From assembly GCF_000003605.2 (NCBI RefSeq), contig NW_003140818.1, positions 66,437-118,603 of the forward strand: a DNA stretch of 52,167 nucleotides, in the 5' to 3' direction. Shown in pieces: positions 35,547 to 46,700 of the stretch (position 1 is its first letter; each line of letters starts with the position of its first letter). The notes under the pieces are model-generated. The model was not told the origin of the DNA and did not search any database. It saw nothing but the letters and a program-made list of their open reading frames with translations. Source of the DNA: Saccoglossus kowalevskii (taxonomy: Eukaryota > Hemichordata > Enteropneusta > Harrimaniidae). Made by a program: the position numbers and the translations under genes.

Positions 35547-36854
35547 TTCTTACGTACAACGAACGTTTTGAAGTCACGATACAAGTATAGTTTATAGCGC
35601 ATGGATTTTAAATTTTCCAAAGGAAATATAAATAAATCAATTAATGTCACTGATTTCTTGAAAATACCAGACATAATCTAAATCACATATGCACAGCAAG
35701 TTCTCCACGTTTTCTATGTGCTGAAGCAATAGTAGTTCCGATATACACAAATGGGCTCACTACTCAGTATCTTTGATAGAGTTTTCACGTCTATTTTAAA
35801 CAGGCGTTTATGTTATTGTTGTTTTTGGCATAGGTCCTTAGCAACACCGGTGATGCACAGTCAGAGTTTAGACAAGTCTACTCTGCTTTTGACAGCATTT
35901 TGACACAACAATCAATTGTACAACAATTTATTACAAAAAATACGCGAGAACAGGAAATTGGCTTACTGAATATTTTGAATGACCCATCGTTGTACGACAA
36001 GATTGTATGTTGAGCCCGTGTTTATCTTCATTTTAGTTAGGGGGCTTGAACAAACTGATCAGCATGGTGTCCAACTCTTCCAATATTTAGAGGAACTTTT
36101 CCGTTTGCTATTAAAATTTTGTGGATGACGATGTACTAAACATCTATTGCGACAAATGGAGAATGAATGATAAGACAAAAATAATAGTTTTCAAAAATGA
36201 TGGACATCTATCTAAAGCCTTATTACATTGTCAGTGATGCGAAAAAGGCATTTGTACACATTTTATTTTTATTTCAGTATCCAAATACCTTCCACTGTGG
36301 TACAATTTGATGAAACTATTGATTTTTATAAATATTTCTAGATTTCACAATTCATACTGAAACGAGAGGTTTCTATTGGACAGCACTAGTAGTACGAATT
36401 TATACAACTTTGTCGTGTATTAGTTAACTAATGTCGGTGCTTATTATTATTTATTGAGAATATTTTGTGTTTGGTAACTCTAAACAAACACTTGGCAACA
36501 AGTCGTATTATATGACGGAGTAAAAACAAAATAATATTTCATTCACTAAGACGTGAAGGAGACACAGCGGTCTTGATCCAGGATACAGGTATGTTCTTAG
36601 TCTCAGACAACTGAAGCAATCCGAGCATAAATCAATAAATTGTCAATTTTACCGACGTCTATGTTGCTAAAATAAATACTGTGATGAATTGGTGATTGTT
36701 AGACCAAACGTCAGGGTCCGTAGTAGTATTCAGGCGATACATACATTAGGTGTTTGGCCAAGGTATATAGTCAGTTGGGCGTACAAGCACTTATACGTAC
36801 ATAAGACAGATAAGGTGTCTGACCAAGTTATAGCCACTATATTCGTAATCTACA

Positions 36855-36888
36855 ATGAACAATTTGTACACTATTTTGGTCTGTGGAT
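36855..36888 (+). CDS. Ly6 exon 1 (signal peptide start)
   Basis: ATG AAC AAT TTG ... GGA T, then donor GTAAGTAT. The single leftover T joins TG of exon 2 to give Leu, which continues the hydrophobic core of the signal peptide. Confidence 0.82.
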
Positions 36889-39616
36889 GTAAGTATAAAA
36901 TGTAATTAATTTTTTTTACTCAACTACGAGAATGTACTTTATAGCTTTAATTATCGACACTGGTTACTATAATATTACGTAACACTTATTAAAATATCAA
37001 CATATTTTGGGTTTTCATAGTGTTGGTGATCAACTTGCGATTTGGTTCAGCTTTCAAGTGTTATGTGTGTAACGTAGACCACGATAACGACTGTCTGGAG
37101 AAAAATAGAACTGTATTGGAAAAGTTCAGTCAAGAGTATACGGGTGACAAGGACTTTTGTTACGTAAGCAAAGACAAATTGAATTTATTATTTATTAGAA
37201 TATTTAGAATACTTTTTACAGTACGTAAATAATCGCTTTACCTATTCATATAATGTGTACCAACGTAGTCATGACAACACGACATTTTGTTACGTAAGGA
37301 ACGCACGTTATATATAAGGACTATATCGCAAAGTATAACAACAATGAAAGCAGCGGATATTTGTTATATTCTCTTTAGACCTATAGAGTGGATGAACCCT
37401 TTGAGTTCAAACGTGGATGTATCTCCGAAACTCGATGTGTTTGTGGATGTAGCAAACAAGTTGGAGGCGACAGTAAGTAGACTTTTTTCAGTATTGTTAT
37501 TTCCAGATCCTCCAGTAGAAAAGTGATCGTTTAATTTAAATATTGTCAATAATCAGAATTTTCAGTTATTTTTATTGTTAAGTTATTGTTAAAGAATTGT
37601 GTGAAGTTACAACCTGACCCTTAGACTTGCATACAGTCTCTTTCTACAGTTTGTTTTTTCGCTATTTTTTCAAAAAATAAGTTGTTTCTTGGTAACCCAG
37701 CTTTCGCCATTATACACTCACATAATATATGAATTTATTGAAAAAAAATCAAAAACAACTACTAGACTGAACTGAATGCAGGTTTGCCTGCGTGGCCCTC
37801 GCCTTCTTTGATTAAGTTGTAAGTTAGATTTTTCTCTCACGCAAGCTAGACTGCTACGTGGCATGTTCAGTAGACGCTTCGCGAGACTAGAATCTACTAG
37901 GAGCTTTCGGAGATCCTAAAAAAACTATAAGAATTTCGATCAAAGTACTAACAATGTGATTGGTTAAATGAAATAATGCCAGCATTATTAAACTTATTGC
38001 CAATTATATGGAGATCGAGGAAACGGGACACATACGTGTAGTATTTCAACCAATCCTTGCGTCTACCTCAATGGTTTATTCATAGAAATCCTTGCCTATC
38101 TTCATGGTTCATCCGCATATATTGAGACTCCTTTCTACCGCCATGGTTCATCCATATAGTAATAGATCCTTGCTTAAATCCACCTAGTCTACCTCCATGA
38201 TTTGTCCGTATAATTCAGAGATTTTGTCATTTATAATATAAAAAAATTCTCAACCCCCTGTCTATCTCCGTTGTCCATAGAGATCCCTGTCTTATGCAAT
38301 GGCTTGCCAATATCGACCTCCGCTATCTCCAGTGTCCATAGAGATTCATGTCTACCTCAATGGTTTGTCCATATCGATCCCTGTCTATCTCCATTGTTCA
38401 TAGAGATTCTTGTCTACCTCAATGGTTTGTCCATATAGATTCTTATCTATCTCTATTGTTCAAAGAGATCCCTGCCTACCTCAATGGTTTGCCCNNNNNN
38501 NNNNNNNNNNNNNNNNNNNNNNNNNNNNNNNNNNNNNNNNNNNNNNNNNNNNNNNNNNNNNNNNNNNNNNNNNNNNNNNNNNNNNNNNNNNNNNNNNNNN
38601 NNNNNNNNNNNNNNNNNNNNNNNNNNNNNNNNNNNNNNNNNNNNNNNNNNNNNNNNNNNNNNNNNNNNNNNNNNNNNNNNNNTTGTCACAAGAGATTCCT
38701 GTCTACCTCAATGGTTTGTCCATATCGACCCATGTCTATCTCCATTGTTCATAGAGATTCTTGTCTACCTCAATGGTGTGCCAATATCGACCCATGTCTA
38801 TCTCCATGGTTCATAGAGATTCCTGTCTACCTCAATGGTTTGCCAATATCGATCCTTGTCTATCTCCATTGTTCATAGAGATCTCTGTCTACCTCAATTG
38901 TTTACCAATATATATTCTTATCTATCTCCATTGTCCATAGAGATTCCTGTCTACCTCAATGGTTTGCCAATATATATTCTTATCTATCTTCATGGTGCAT
39001 AGAGATTCCTGTCTACCCCAATGGTTTGTCCGTAGAGATTCTTATCTATCTCCATGGTTCACAGAGATTCCCACCATCTTAATGGTTTGTTCATATAGAT
39101 ACTTGACTATTTCTAAGGTTTATAGATTCCTGTCTATCCCACTAGTTTGAAAAAATAGATCATTGTCCATTTCCATAGTTCATAGAGAACCTTGTTTGCC
39201 CTTACAGATTTCCATGTCTGTCTCCATGGTCCATTCATATTTAAATCCCTGTCTACCTCTATGGTCCATAAAAATCCCCGTCTTCTATGGTTCACAAAAT
39301 AAATATCCTGGTTTATCTCCATGGGTCATTCATAAAGATCCACGTCTACATTGTTTACCCACAAAAGCGCATTCTATATGCTAACCTGAGTCTGATAGTT
39401 TTTATATAAATTTCCTCAGTCAATATGAATAATTGTATCTTAACAGACTCAAAATGCAATGATTGCTGTGGTACCGATCTGTGTAATGACCATGACAAGC
39501 ATTTTCAAGTTGACCCTAATGACTCATGCACAGGATGTTGGATAAGAAGCAACCTTACAATCTTCGCTTTTATCGCCTCATTTGTCACTGTATTTCAAAT
39601 GTATACTTTATACTAA
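36855..39616 (+). CDS. Ly6/uPAR three-finger protein, secreted, probably GPI-anchored; four exons
   Basis: Joined exons 36855-36888, 37021-37163, 37379-37472 and 39447-39616 give 146 aa; all introns are GT-AG with compatible phases. Residues 1-22 form a signal peptide (MNNLYTILVCGLLVINLRFG, cleavage likely after Ser-Ala). The mature domain starts FKCYVC, has cysteines at 25, 28, 36, 58, 73, 79, 81, 83, 94, 97, 98 and 103, and ends with the Ly6 hallmark CCGTDLCN. A C-terminal hydrophobic tail (LTIFAFIASFVTVFQMYTLY) follows a Ser/Gly/Cys-rich stretch, as in GPI-attachment signals. Ly6 proteins act at the cell surface in adhesion, septate-junction assembly or receptor modulation; which applies here is unknown. 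VCGC in loop 3 and a CTGC pair before the tail are unusual extra cysteines. Confidence 0.9.
37021..37163 (+). CDS. Ly6 exon 2 (first finger)
   Basis: Acceptor 'ttttgggttttcatag'; donor TTTTGTTAC|GTAAGC. Encodes the rest of the signal peptide and FKCYVC ... DKDFCY. Confidence 0.9.
37222..37293 (+). CDS. Candidate in-frame cassette exon of the Ly6 gene
   Basis: 72 nt between acceptor 'atactttttacag' and donor TTTTGTTAC|GTAAGG. It is open in the frame set by exons 2 and 3 (24 codons, phase 0 at both ends) and ends TTFCY, echoing KDFCY at the end of exon 2. It may be optional, constitutive, or a decayed duplicate; no expression data. Confidence 0.35.
37379..37472 (+). CDS. Ly6 exon 3 (second and third finger)
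   Basis: Acceptor 'ttatattctctttag'; donor GACA|GTAAGT. Encodes TYRVDEPFEFKRGCISETRC and VCGCSKQVGGD; the R-G-C after a beta-hairpin is typical of Ly6. Confidence 0.88.
38060..39345. repeat. 31/62-bp higher-order minisatellite in Ly6 intron 3
   Basis: GTCTACCTCAATGGTTTG recurs at 62-bp spacing (for example 38701, 38763, 38825). Between these lie related half-units GTCTATCTCCATTGTTCATA. The two half-units (about 33 and 29 bp) are similar, so the 62-bp unit is a dimer. It degrades towards both ends and is interrupted by the N run 38495-38682. Confidence 0.93.
38495..38682. other. Assembly gap (188 N) in the minisatellite
   Basis: N run with repeat units on both sides; array length is therefore uncertain. 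Confidence 0.99.
39447..39616 (+). CDS. Ly6 exon 4 (CCxxDLCN and GPI tail)
   Basis: Acceptor 'attgtatcttaacag'; AC joins the leftover A of exon 3 to give Asn. Encodes SKCNDCCGTDLCND, a polar spacer and the hydrophobic C-terminus, then TAA. Confidence 0.92.
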
Positions 39617-39752
39617 GTTTTACTAAGTGTGGCAACCATATGCTGCATTATTTTGTATAACATTTTTAAATGTGGGGAAGTAAGGGCAACATAAAGACCA
39701 CTCACAGTAAACTTTACAAATGGTTTTGAGCCACTTTTTATTCAGTACAAAT

Positions 39753-39883
39753 TTAAAGCAGAGTTGTCGTCACCTACGCATGCATCAGGTGGCCATAGCG
39801 TGTCATTGTTTACAGACAAGCATCTACCCATGAGCCTTTGCATTCTCAGCATGTGTTGTTATTGCTTGGGACTTCTGCTTTAA
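39753..39883. mobile_element. TTAA MITE family, copy 2
   Basis: TTAA at 39753-39756 and 39880-39883, termini AGCAGAGTTGTCGTCACCTA and, inverted, AGCAGAAGTCCC. Interior blocks match copy 1 at 29486-29629. It lies 137 bases past the Ly6 stop, so it is probably in or next to the 3' UTR. Confidence 0.82.
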
Positions 39884-39887
39884 TAAA
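39882..39887 (+). terminator. Candidate poly(A) signal AATAAA formed at the MITE edge
   Basis: The right TTAA of the MITE plus flanking TAAA reads TTAATAAA. A second AATAAA at 40432-40437, followed by a T/G-rich stretch, is an alternative and possibly better Ly6 poly(A) site. Confidence 0.3.
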
Positions 39888-42800
39888 TATTTGCAAAATA
39901 GGCAATATGCAAATAACCAATTTGCATAACAATGTCAGTGTATGATAATTGCTTATTATGATGGAAAGTTCATGTTATATTTAAATTAGTATAGCGAATT
40001 TCATGAAAGATAAATGTTTTTTATATAAACTGTTTTATGAATTTTTCAAATTACGCTTGGAAAAAAACTTGATCAATCACGAGTCAATGCGTGCATGGCA
40101 GTAATACAGGCAATAAAGGCGTTTTCGTTGAATTTGAATGAAGAGGGTCTCTCAAGGCAAATTTTGTATAAATAATATATAAATTTCCATAAAAGACATC
40201 CATACAAATCACAGCAACCAATATTTCAATATCAATATTGTAGATTTATTCAGCGTGTTTAACATAATCGTTTGTACCATCATAACTGCAATGTTTATGG
40301 CAAATCTCAGTACTCTTAACAGCTGTATTGGTAAATTGAATTCTGGTCAAATGATAACAAATGCAATTTATGACACGATTGTTGTGTATAAGCAGGAAAT
40401 GTCCTTTTTATTTGATTTGTGCATTATTGACAATAAACATTGTATTTCTTGTAACAAATGATATTATGTTTGTTCTACCCAATATTGGAATGCATAGAGA
40501 TTTCAAGCTTTGCCTCTTTCGATAGCAAATAATTCACTCGTTGTGATGATCGACCAAGGCACGTTTGTAGGTGGAAGTTTCTGGCTAGACACGCCCTCTA
40601 GTGTTGGAATACATCTTATGTCAAAATAACAAGCGTATGCAATTTTTGGTTGTGGAGTTATTTAGTTTATAACAAATGATCTAACACGAGTTGCTTTTAT
40701 TGATGGAGGTCTTGAATTAGACCTTTCACACATTTATTGACATGTGACCACAGATATTCAACATATACAACTAATCACTGATGATGAGTAAACAAGTGTA
40801 AATAATGAATACAGAAGCATTTTTTTCCATGACAAATGAAGTAATTTATTCTTATTTACAGTGACAGTAATAAATATTCCTTACAAATTCTGGCATCTCA
40901 ACTTTTTATAATTTTGTTCTCTCTCAAAAATGGAGATTTCCAGCAAAGTGATAGAGGGCGCACTCAACTCTCATAACACCACCTGCCTATTATTATAAAG
41001 ATTATCACCATTTAATCTTTTTTTTTTACATGTGAAACAGAAAATTTCAGATTTCTAAAGTACAGAAATATTATAGAATACAGAAAAAAAGTTTGTACAC
41101 AAAAAAAAGTGTAAATAAATACAGGAAAGACAAAAATAGGGGAGACTTCGAAAAAAAAAAGCTCTCTTGAACATGGGCGAAGTCATGGGGTCAAAGAGGG
41201 ACCCGGATATTCAGAACTGACAGTCTTATCTACTTTTATGTTTACATATCTACGTTTGCCACACTACATGATTTTATACAAGACTCAAGTTCTGACAGTA
41301 CAATTTACAATCTATCTTTCTACATGTATCTTACTACATTATCACTACATGTACGTATAAAAAAATTGTTCTCTTAAAATTCAACATTTTTTTCCAAACA
41401 TTTTTTTTAAAGAAAATGTTTATAGCGACTGTTTTCATTTTGTACAAACACTTGCGATTGTACGCTGTACAACATTTAATTCATACAAATGGACAATGAT
41501 GGTGGTTTTTTCAAGAACCAACAATTGCCAATGACGATATATCACAAAAATTACTATCCATTGAAAACAAAAAAGGAGAATTCACTCACAAATAACAATG
41601 TCAGAAAATGAAGGAAATTACATATCAGGCCACATGATAAATAAGCAATGAAAAAAATTACATTCATTCAACAAGACTCCAGTTAACAAGAACGTTATCT
41701 AATATGATTACTCATCACATCATATGATGTCGCTATACTGTCAATAAAATGATACATCGAAAATAGCTGTTTGTAATTTGTGGTTTTTGATAATCAAAAA
41801 CAAGTCTTTTTTTTACTGTATTCAAATCCAAGTAACCCCCCCCCCCCCACTCTCAAAAACAAAAACCAACCCTTTGGTTGAAAATGTACAAAATTAGCAA
41901 AGATGATCAAATACAACTAGTACTTCTCCAGTCAACCTGGTATGGTCCCAAATAACCGGAATACAACCGTCTTTTAGGGCCAACATCAAGCAGGTGGTAC
42001 CACACCTGGTGTATCTTTTTATATATGGTTTATGCAAATGATATTCTTAAAACTTTGTACAATCTTGTGAGCAGTTACACCCCTTAATGATTGGAAACAA
42101 CAGGGATAGTATATTCCAAGTCATTGTAAAACACTATGCCTGCAAGTATAGTGGTAATTTATACATCTTCTGAGCATTATGTCATTAGTAAATGCATCAC
42201 GACATGATTGTCTTAGGTCAGTCAATCAACTAGATTACATTACTCAACAAAATATTACAATTTTAACAACAAACAACCTTCATAAATATTTTCAGAAACT
42301 CTAGACCTCGGATGCAAATGGCTGTCAAAATCCTATTGAGAGCAACAGAGACGCATGTTTTTGTCTCTCAAATAGGGCTCCTCATCCACTGTTACCATGG
42401 TTACATACAAACGGTAGATTTGATGGAATGGAACACTATTTAAGGAACAAAAACAAGCTTTGTTGCTCTCTTGCTTTCAGGCATTTGTTGAATTTTCTGG
42501 CAGCTTGAATTTATCAGTTGAAAACACTTCTTTGTTCTCTTTTTATACAGGATATTTTGCATATCAAATCTTTCAAAATGTTGTTTGCAGGTAAACAGAT
42601 TTATGCAGTAATTGTTCCTTGCTACAACCTAAATTGCATACTTATTCTTGAATGCAACAATAAATGCAAGTTTCACATTCTCAGTAGTTCTGCACTTCTC
42701 TGTAGGAGCCAAGCCATGGAATGCCATGCCACCTACTTAACCTTTTCACCACCAGACTTTCTCGCTCAAATTTTTCTGCACCTTTTTTTCTTATATTTCT

Positions 42801-43653
42801 CAATATTTCTGGAAATGAATCCTAATTTTGGAGCCAACAGACACAATTTGAGTCCCTTTCAGATTTTAATCAAAAAAATTTAGCTATTTTTGTCCTAGTC
42901 TTCTGAAGGAAAATGCAGACGATAAAGGGACTATTTTGTGAATTTGTGATGAAAAGTGGGAACTGGCGGTGAAAAAGCTAACAATCTACCTCCTCCATCA
43001 GTGTACTGTACTTTCAGATATCCATTTCTAATTGTGTAGATGTGTTATCTTCATTTTATATCACACAGAATCACACCTACACTCTGTATACGACTCAAGT
43101 GTTAACATTACATTTTCTGTCTTCATTGAATAAACACAAAATTGCAGGACCAGTAATCCAAAACCCAGTTAGAAATGCATACACCAACCTGAATAACACT
43201 TATTATATACACATAGCAGGGGCATGAATTGACAAACCCTCTCCAAATGATACTAGAAAAATCAATTTATCAGAATTGGTTGACGAGTGTCAGGTTATAT
43301 ATAATGGAAACATTGTCAATGAGGTTACATAAAAAACTATTGATTTCATTAACTTGGCCCCAATCCACTACATCATCATCAGTATGAGTAATGTTCTATA
43401 AAATGTCATTTTTCATTATTTAACTGATACAAAATGTCCTGTGTGAAATGTTTTCTACATAATGAATTGAACATTATGATTGAAGACACGAAGATCGTAA
43501 CTCTTGATGATGCCCACACAGACTGGCTTAGGGACTAAGGCCGAACCAGCAGCCTTGGAATTTTTGAAATCGAGCACCAATGGAAACCTCATAAACTTAA
43601 CAAGAGCTAACTTAATCCAGCTATTCAAACTATGTGGGAAGTGACTACACTAG
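39888..43653. other. Intergenic and probable long APC 3' UTR
   Basis: No coding region supported. The convergent Ly6 and APC genes end here. It carries two GAGGGCGC/CTCF-like words (40591-40604 minus, near 40952 plus), a C-run near 41838, and AT-rich sequence. A minus-strand AATAAA near 40845-40851 could end the APC transcript, but this is uncertain. Confidence 0.45.
40591..40604 (-). promoter_or_regulatory. CTCF-like motif, opposite orientation to 34942
   Basis: On the minus strand ACACTAGAGGGCGT, the same word as at 34942-34955 except the last base. Together they flank the Ly6 gene in convergent orientation. Confidence 0.25.
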
Positions 43654-43782
43654 TCATACAGATGTGACCATGAAACTTCTTGAGTTTCCATTTTGAGAAC
43701 TATCATCATCATCCTCATTTTCTCCTTTCTTATTTGGTCTCCATCCTCCTCCCCTGACACTAACTGGTCGTGGAATCATGGT
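43654..43782 (-). other. APC: APC PDZ ligand and EB1-type motif
   Basis: The last four residues VTSV are a class I PDZ ligand (Dlg/Scribble type). RRTMIPRPVS at about 43765-43785 fits the S/T-x-I-P EB1-binding motif within a basic, proline-rich context. Confidence 0.8.
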
Positions 43783-46700
43783 TCGTCTGGTTGGGGTTCC
43801 TTCTGGGCTCATTGGCTGACTGGGTTGTTGACTTGAGGACTGTTGTTGTGATTTAGATGGCAGTGGTCCAGTGTAGTTGAAAGGAGAAACCATTACAGGC
43901 TTTACAGTTTGTGAGGCTGGTTTGCCATTGCTCAATGGTGGTTTTCTGGTGGCAGGCATTTTCTGTGGTTTGGGTGATGCTGGTTCAGATTCTGTACTGT
44001 TTTCTCTGCTACTGCTTTTCCTTCTCCATTGGGTTGCTGTTGGTTCAGGTTGCTCAGTTGGTGAAGTCACTTGTTGTTCATTGCTATTGTCACTATCATT
44101 GATAAGTATAAAAGAGTTCAGCCTATTTTCATGTTGTACTTGACGCTTTTCCTGGGGCGGATGCTCTTGGGGAGCTGCGTCGTTTTTTGATGGTTCAGGT
44201 TCTGTCATATCATACTGTTCATCATCTTGAAATATTGATTCATCGTAATCTTCCTCCTCCTCCTCTTCTTCAAAAAGATGTTGATCATCTAGAACCTCTT
44301 CTGGTTCTTCTTCATCTTCCAGCAAATCACTATCAGAGATGAGCTCTGGTTCAAGCTCCATGTCAATTCCCATGATGCCTTCATCTTCAAAGTTATCGCT
44401 AATGACATCATAGGCTTTGACATCTTGCTGTTCATGATCATCATTTGGGGCCGCCCCACAGGAACCTGAACCGTAGTCGTTTTTTGACTTCTTCTTGTTC
44501 TTTTTTGGAGATCCTCTTGGGGAATGTTTGTTTGTTGGTGAGGGTGAAGACCCCTCAGATTGGGTTTTCTCATTTTCACTGTTTATGCTTTGTGTACTTA
44601 TTCGCTTATTCTTCAGACTGTCATTTCTCTTCAATGCTACAAACTTCCGGTGATCATTTTTTTCTTGCTTCTCAGAAGTTTCCGAAGACTGGTAATCAGC
44701 ACTAGAATCATTTGACCGTACATTTTGTAGGCTGCTTCCTCCAGATAGGCTTGTTCTTTGTGAAACTGGAGAAATGATTCTATGAAGGCTGCCACTTGGA
44801 GAACTGGCTATACTTCCTTCCTGTGATCCCATCCTGAGCGACGATGGCCTGGATGCTGTAGGTGAATTGATTGGACAGTTTTCACGTTTTACCCATATCT
44901 CACCAGGACTTGCATCAGAGGCTGGGGATGATATATTTCCTCCATAATTGATCACAGGAATATCATACTCGTTTTTTGAAACATAACGCCTTTTTGTAGG
45001 ACTTGACTGGCTACTTCCAGTGTCTGATCCACTATTTAGTTTTAAACTGTTTGGACTCAAGTTCTGTGTTTCTGGAAGCTCTGGTGTCTCTCTGGTTTTC
45101 TTCCAGACATTTGGTTGCTTACCAGGAGCAATATTCAGCTCTGTTGGTCGGGATTCAACAGGACTTGTTCTCCTCCACGGGCTCACTCTCTGCATAGTTG
45201 GTTTTACCTCTGATGCTTCTTCGTTTTTTGAAGCAGATTCATTTGAAACTCCAGTGGCAGCATTTGCAGCAGCTGCCTTTGTTCCTGCCTGAGAAGGACT
45301 TTCCTTTGTAAAGGTAGACTGTTTCTGAAGTTTTGGCAGTTGTGGTATTTTGTCAGCTGTAGTAACATTGTTTGCTTTATTAGTTCCTTGTTTGGATGAA
45401 TTAGTCTTTGCAATTTGAGAATTTTCCGTTTGCTTCTGCTTAGATGTTGCAGGGCTCTGCTTGCCGTTCATTTGCAATCTGGTAGGAATTGACCTACTCG
45501 TGGAAGAGACAGGTTTAATAAGCTGTCTTCGTGCAGGTGTAGGGGACATTGTTTTTGGACTTGGTGACGAGATCGAATTTCGTGGCGATTTACTTGCAAC
45601 ACTGCTGGTAACACTGTCCTTGGAGGATGTCCTGGACAGGGAATTTTGACGAGAGTTATTATTACTAACTCTTGGGCCACTAATGCTTCTTGTGGTGGTG
45701 GTGCGAGCAGCTGGTGAAGAGGACCTACTGGCAGCTGCACTTGATACACCAGATCTGTTCCCATTTGTAGAAGGTGATGCACATTTTGCAGCTCCTCTTG
45801 TAGCAGGTGACCCTGTTCTGGATGTTGGTGCTGTGTTTGATGTTGTTGAAGTTTTTCTTGGGGTGGTTTTTACTGCTGGTTTTGCGATGCCGCTTGCTGG
45901 AGTAGTTTTGTTAACAGAAGTAGTGTTACGCTTATAGGCAGAATTTGTATTTCTTGTAGCTGTAGATGCTAGTGGAGGTTTTGTAGCTGCTCCTGCAAGT
46001 GGAATATTTTTGACAGGTGAGCCCGTCCTTGGAATTGCACTTTTAGCAACTGCAGCTTTGGGACCAGAAGCCACAGGTGTTCTATTTGGCCCAGAACGAT
46101 TAATAATGGCAGAGGTGGAAACAGTTCTACTACTGGCAGTAGCTGTGCGTTGAGTTGTTGTAGCTGGCCTAGCAATCTGTGCACCACTTCGCAATGATGG
46201 TGATGCTGTTCTTGGTGGAGTTCCTCGAGGGGTTGCACCGGCACTTCTTGTTCCAGGTGGAGGCGTAGAATTTCTTGAACCTGGAGTTGGTGTTGAGCAT
46301 CTTGTAGCAGGAGCACTTGTTGCTCTTCCTCGCCCATTAGCCTTGCTAGCAGCGTTTTTTGTATGTGGCGATACTCCACGCCCCCTCCCGGCAGGAGTAC
46401 CTTGTCTTTGAGGAATACCTGAGGTAACTGTACTAGGTGTACTTCTTGGAACTGAACTTGCTCTGCCATTTTGAGCATATGGACTTTTATAGACCTTTTT
46501 ACCACCTTTCAAAGTTCTTGGTTCAGATTCTTTTTCTTCAAGTTCTTGCAATCTTATTTTGCTGACAGAATCCCCAGGCTTGCAGATTAATGGACGTCGT
46601 TTAATAGGAGGTTGTTGATCCTGGCTTTGATTCACAATATCTGCAGGGTTATTTTCCAGTTCAAAATCTCCTTGAGGTTTCGCCAGTCTTTCACTTTCAA

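Larger units (their letters stand above)
33461..36854. other. Intergenic, RUSC promoter to Ly6 gene
   Basis: Contains an (AAAT)n microsatellite (about 34605-34693), a CTCF-like match (34942-34955) and a possible retroelement relic on the minus strand (35130-35546). A donor-like CAG|GTATGT near 36589 may mark a 5' UTR exon of the Ly6 gene. Nothing else supported. Confidence 0.5.

Noticed and set aside
35489-35674. Short open frame near a possible relic
   Set aside because: No motif and no support beyond absence of stops.
38348-39384. Open frames reading LPQWFVHIDSYLSP-like repeats
   Set aside because: They are produced by the 62-bp minisatellite, which is not a multiple of three, and partly by N; not a protein.
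42518-42883. 121-codon plus-strand open frame
   Set aside because: Lies in the probable APC 3' UTR on the opposite strand, is Phe/Leu/Ile-rich from T-rich DNA, and has no family signature.
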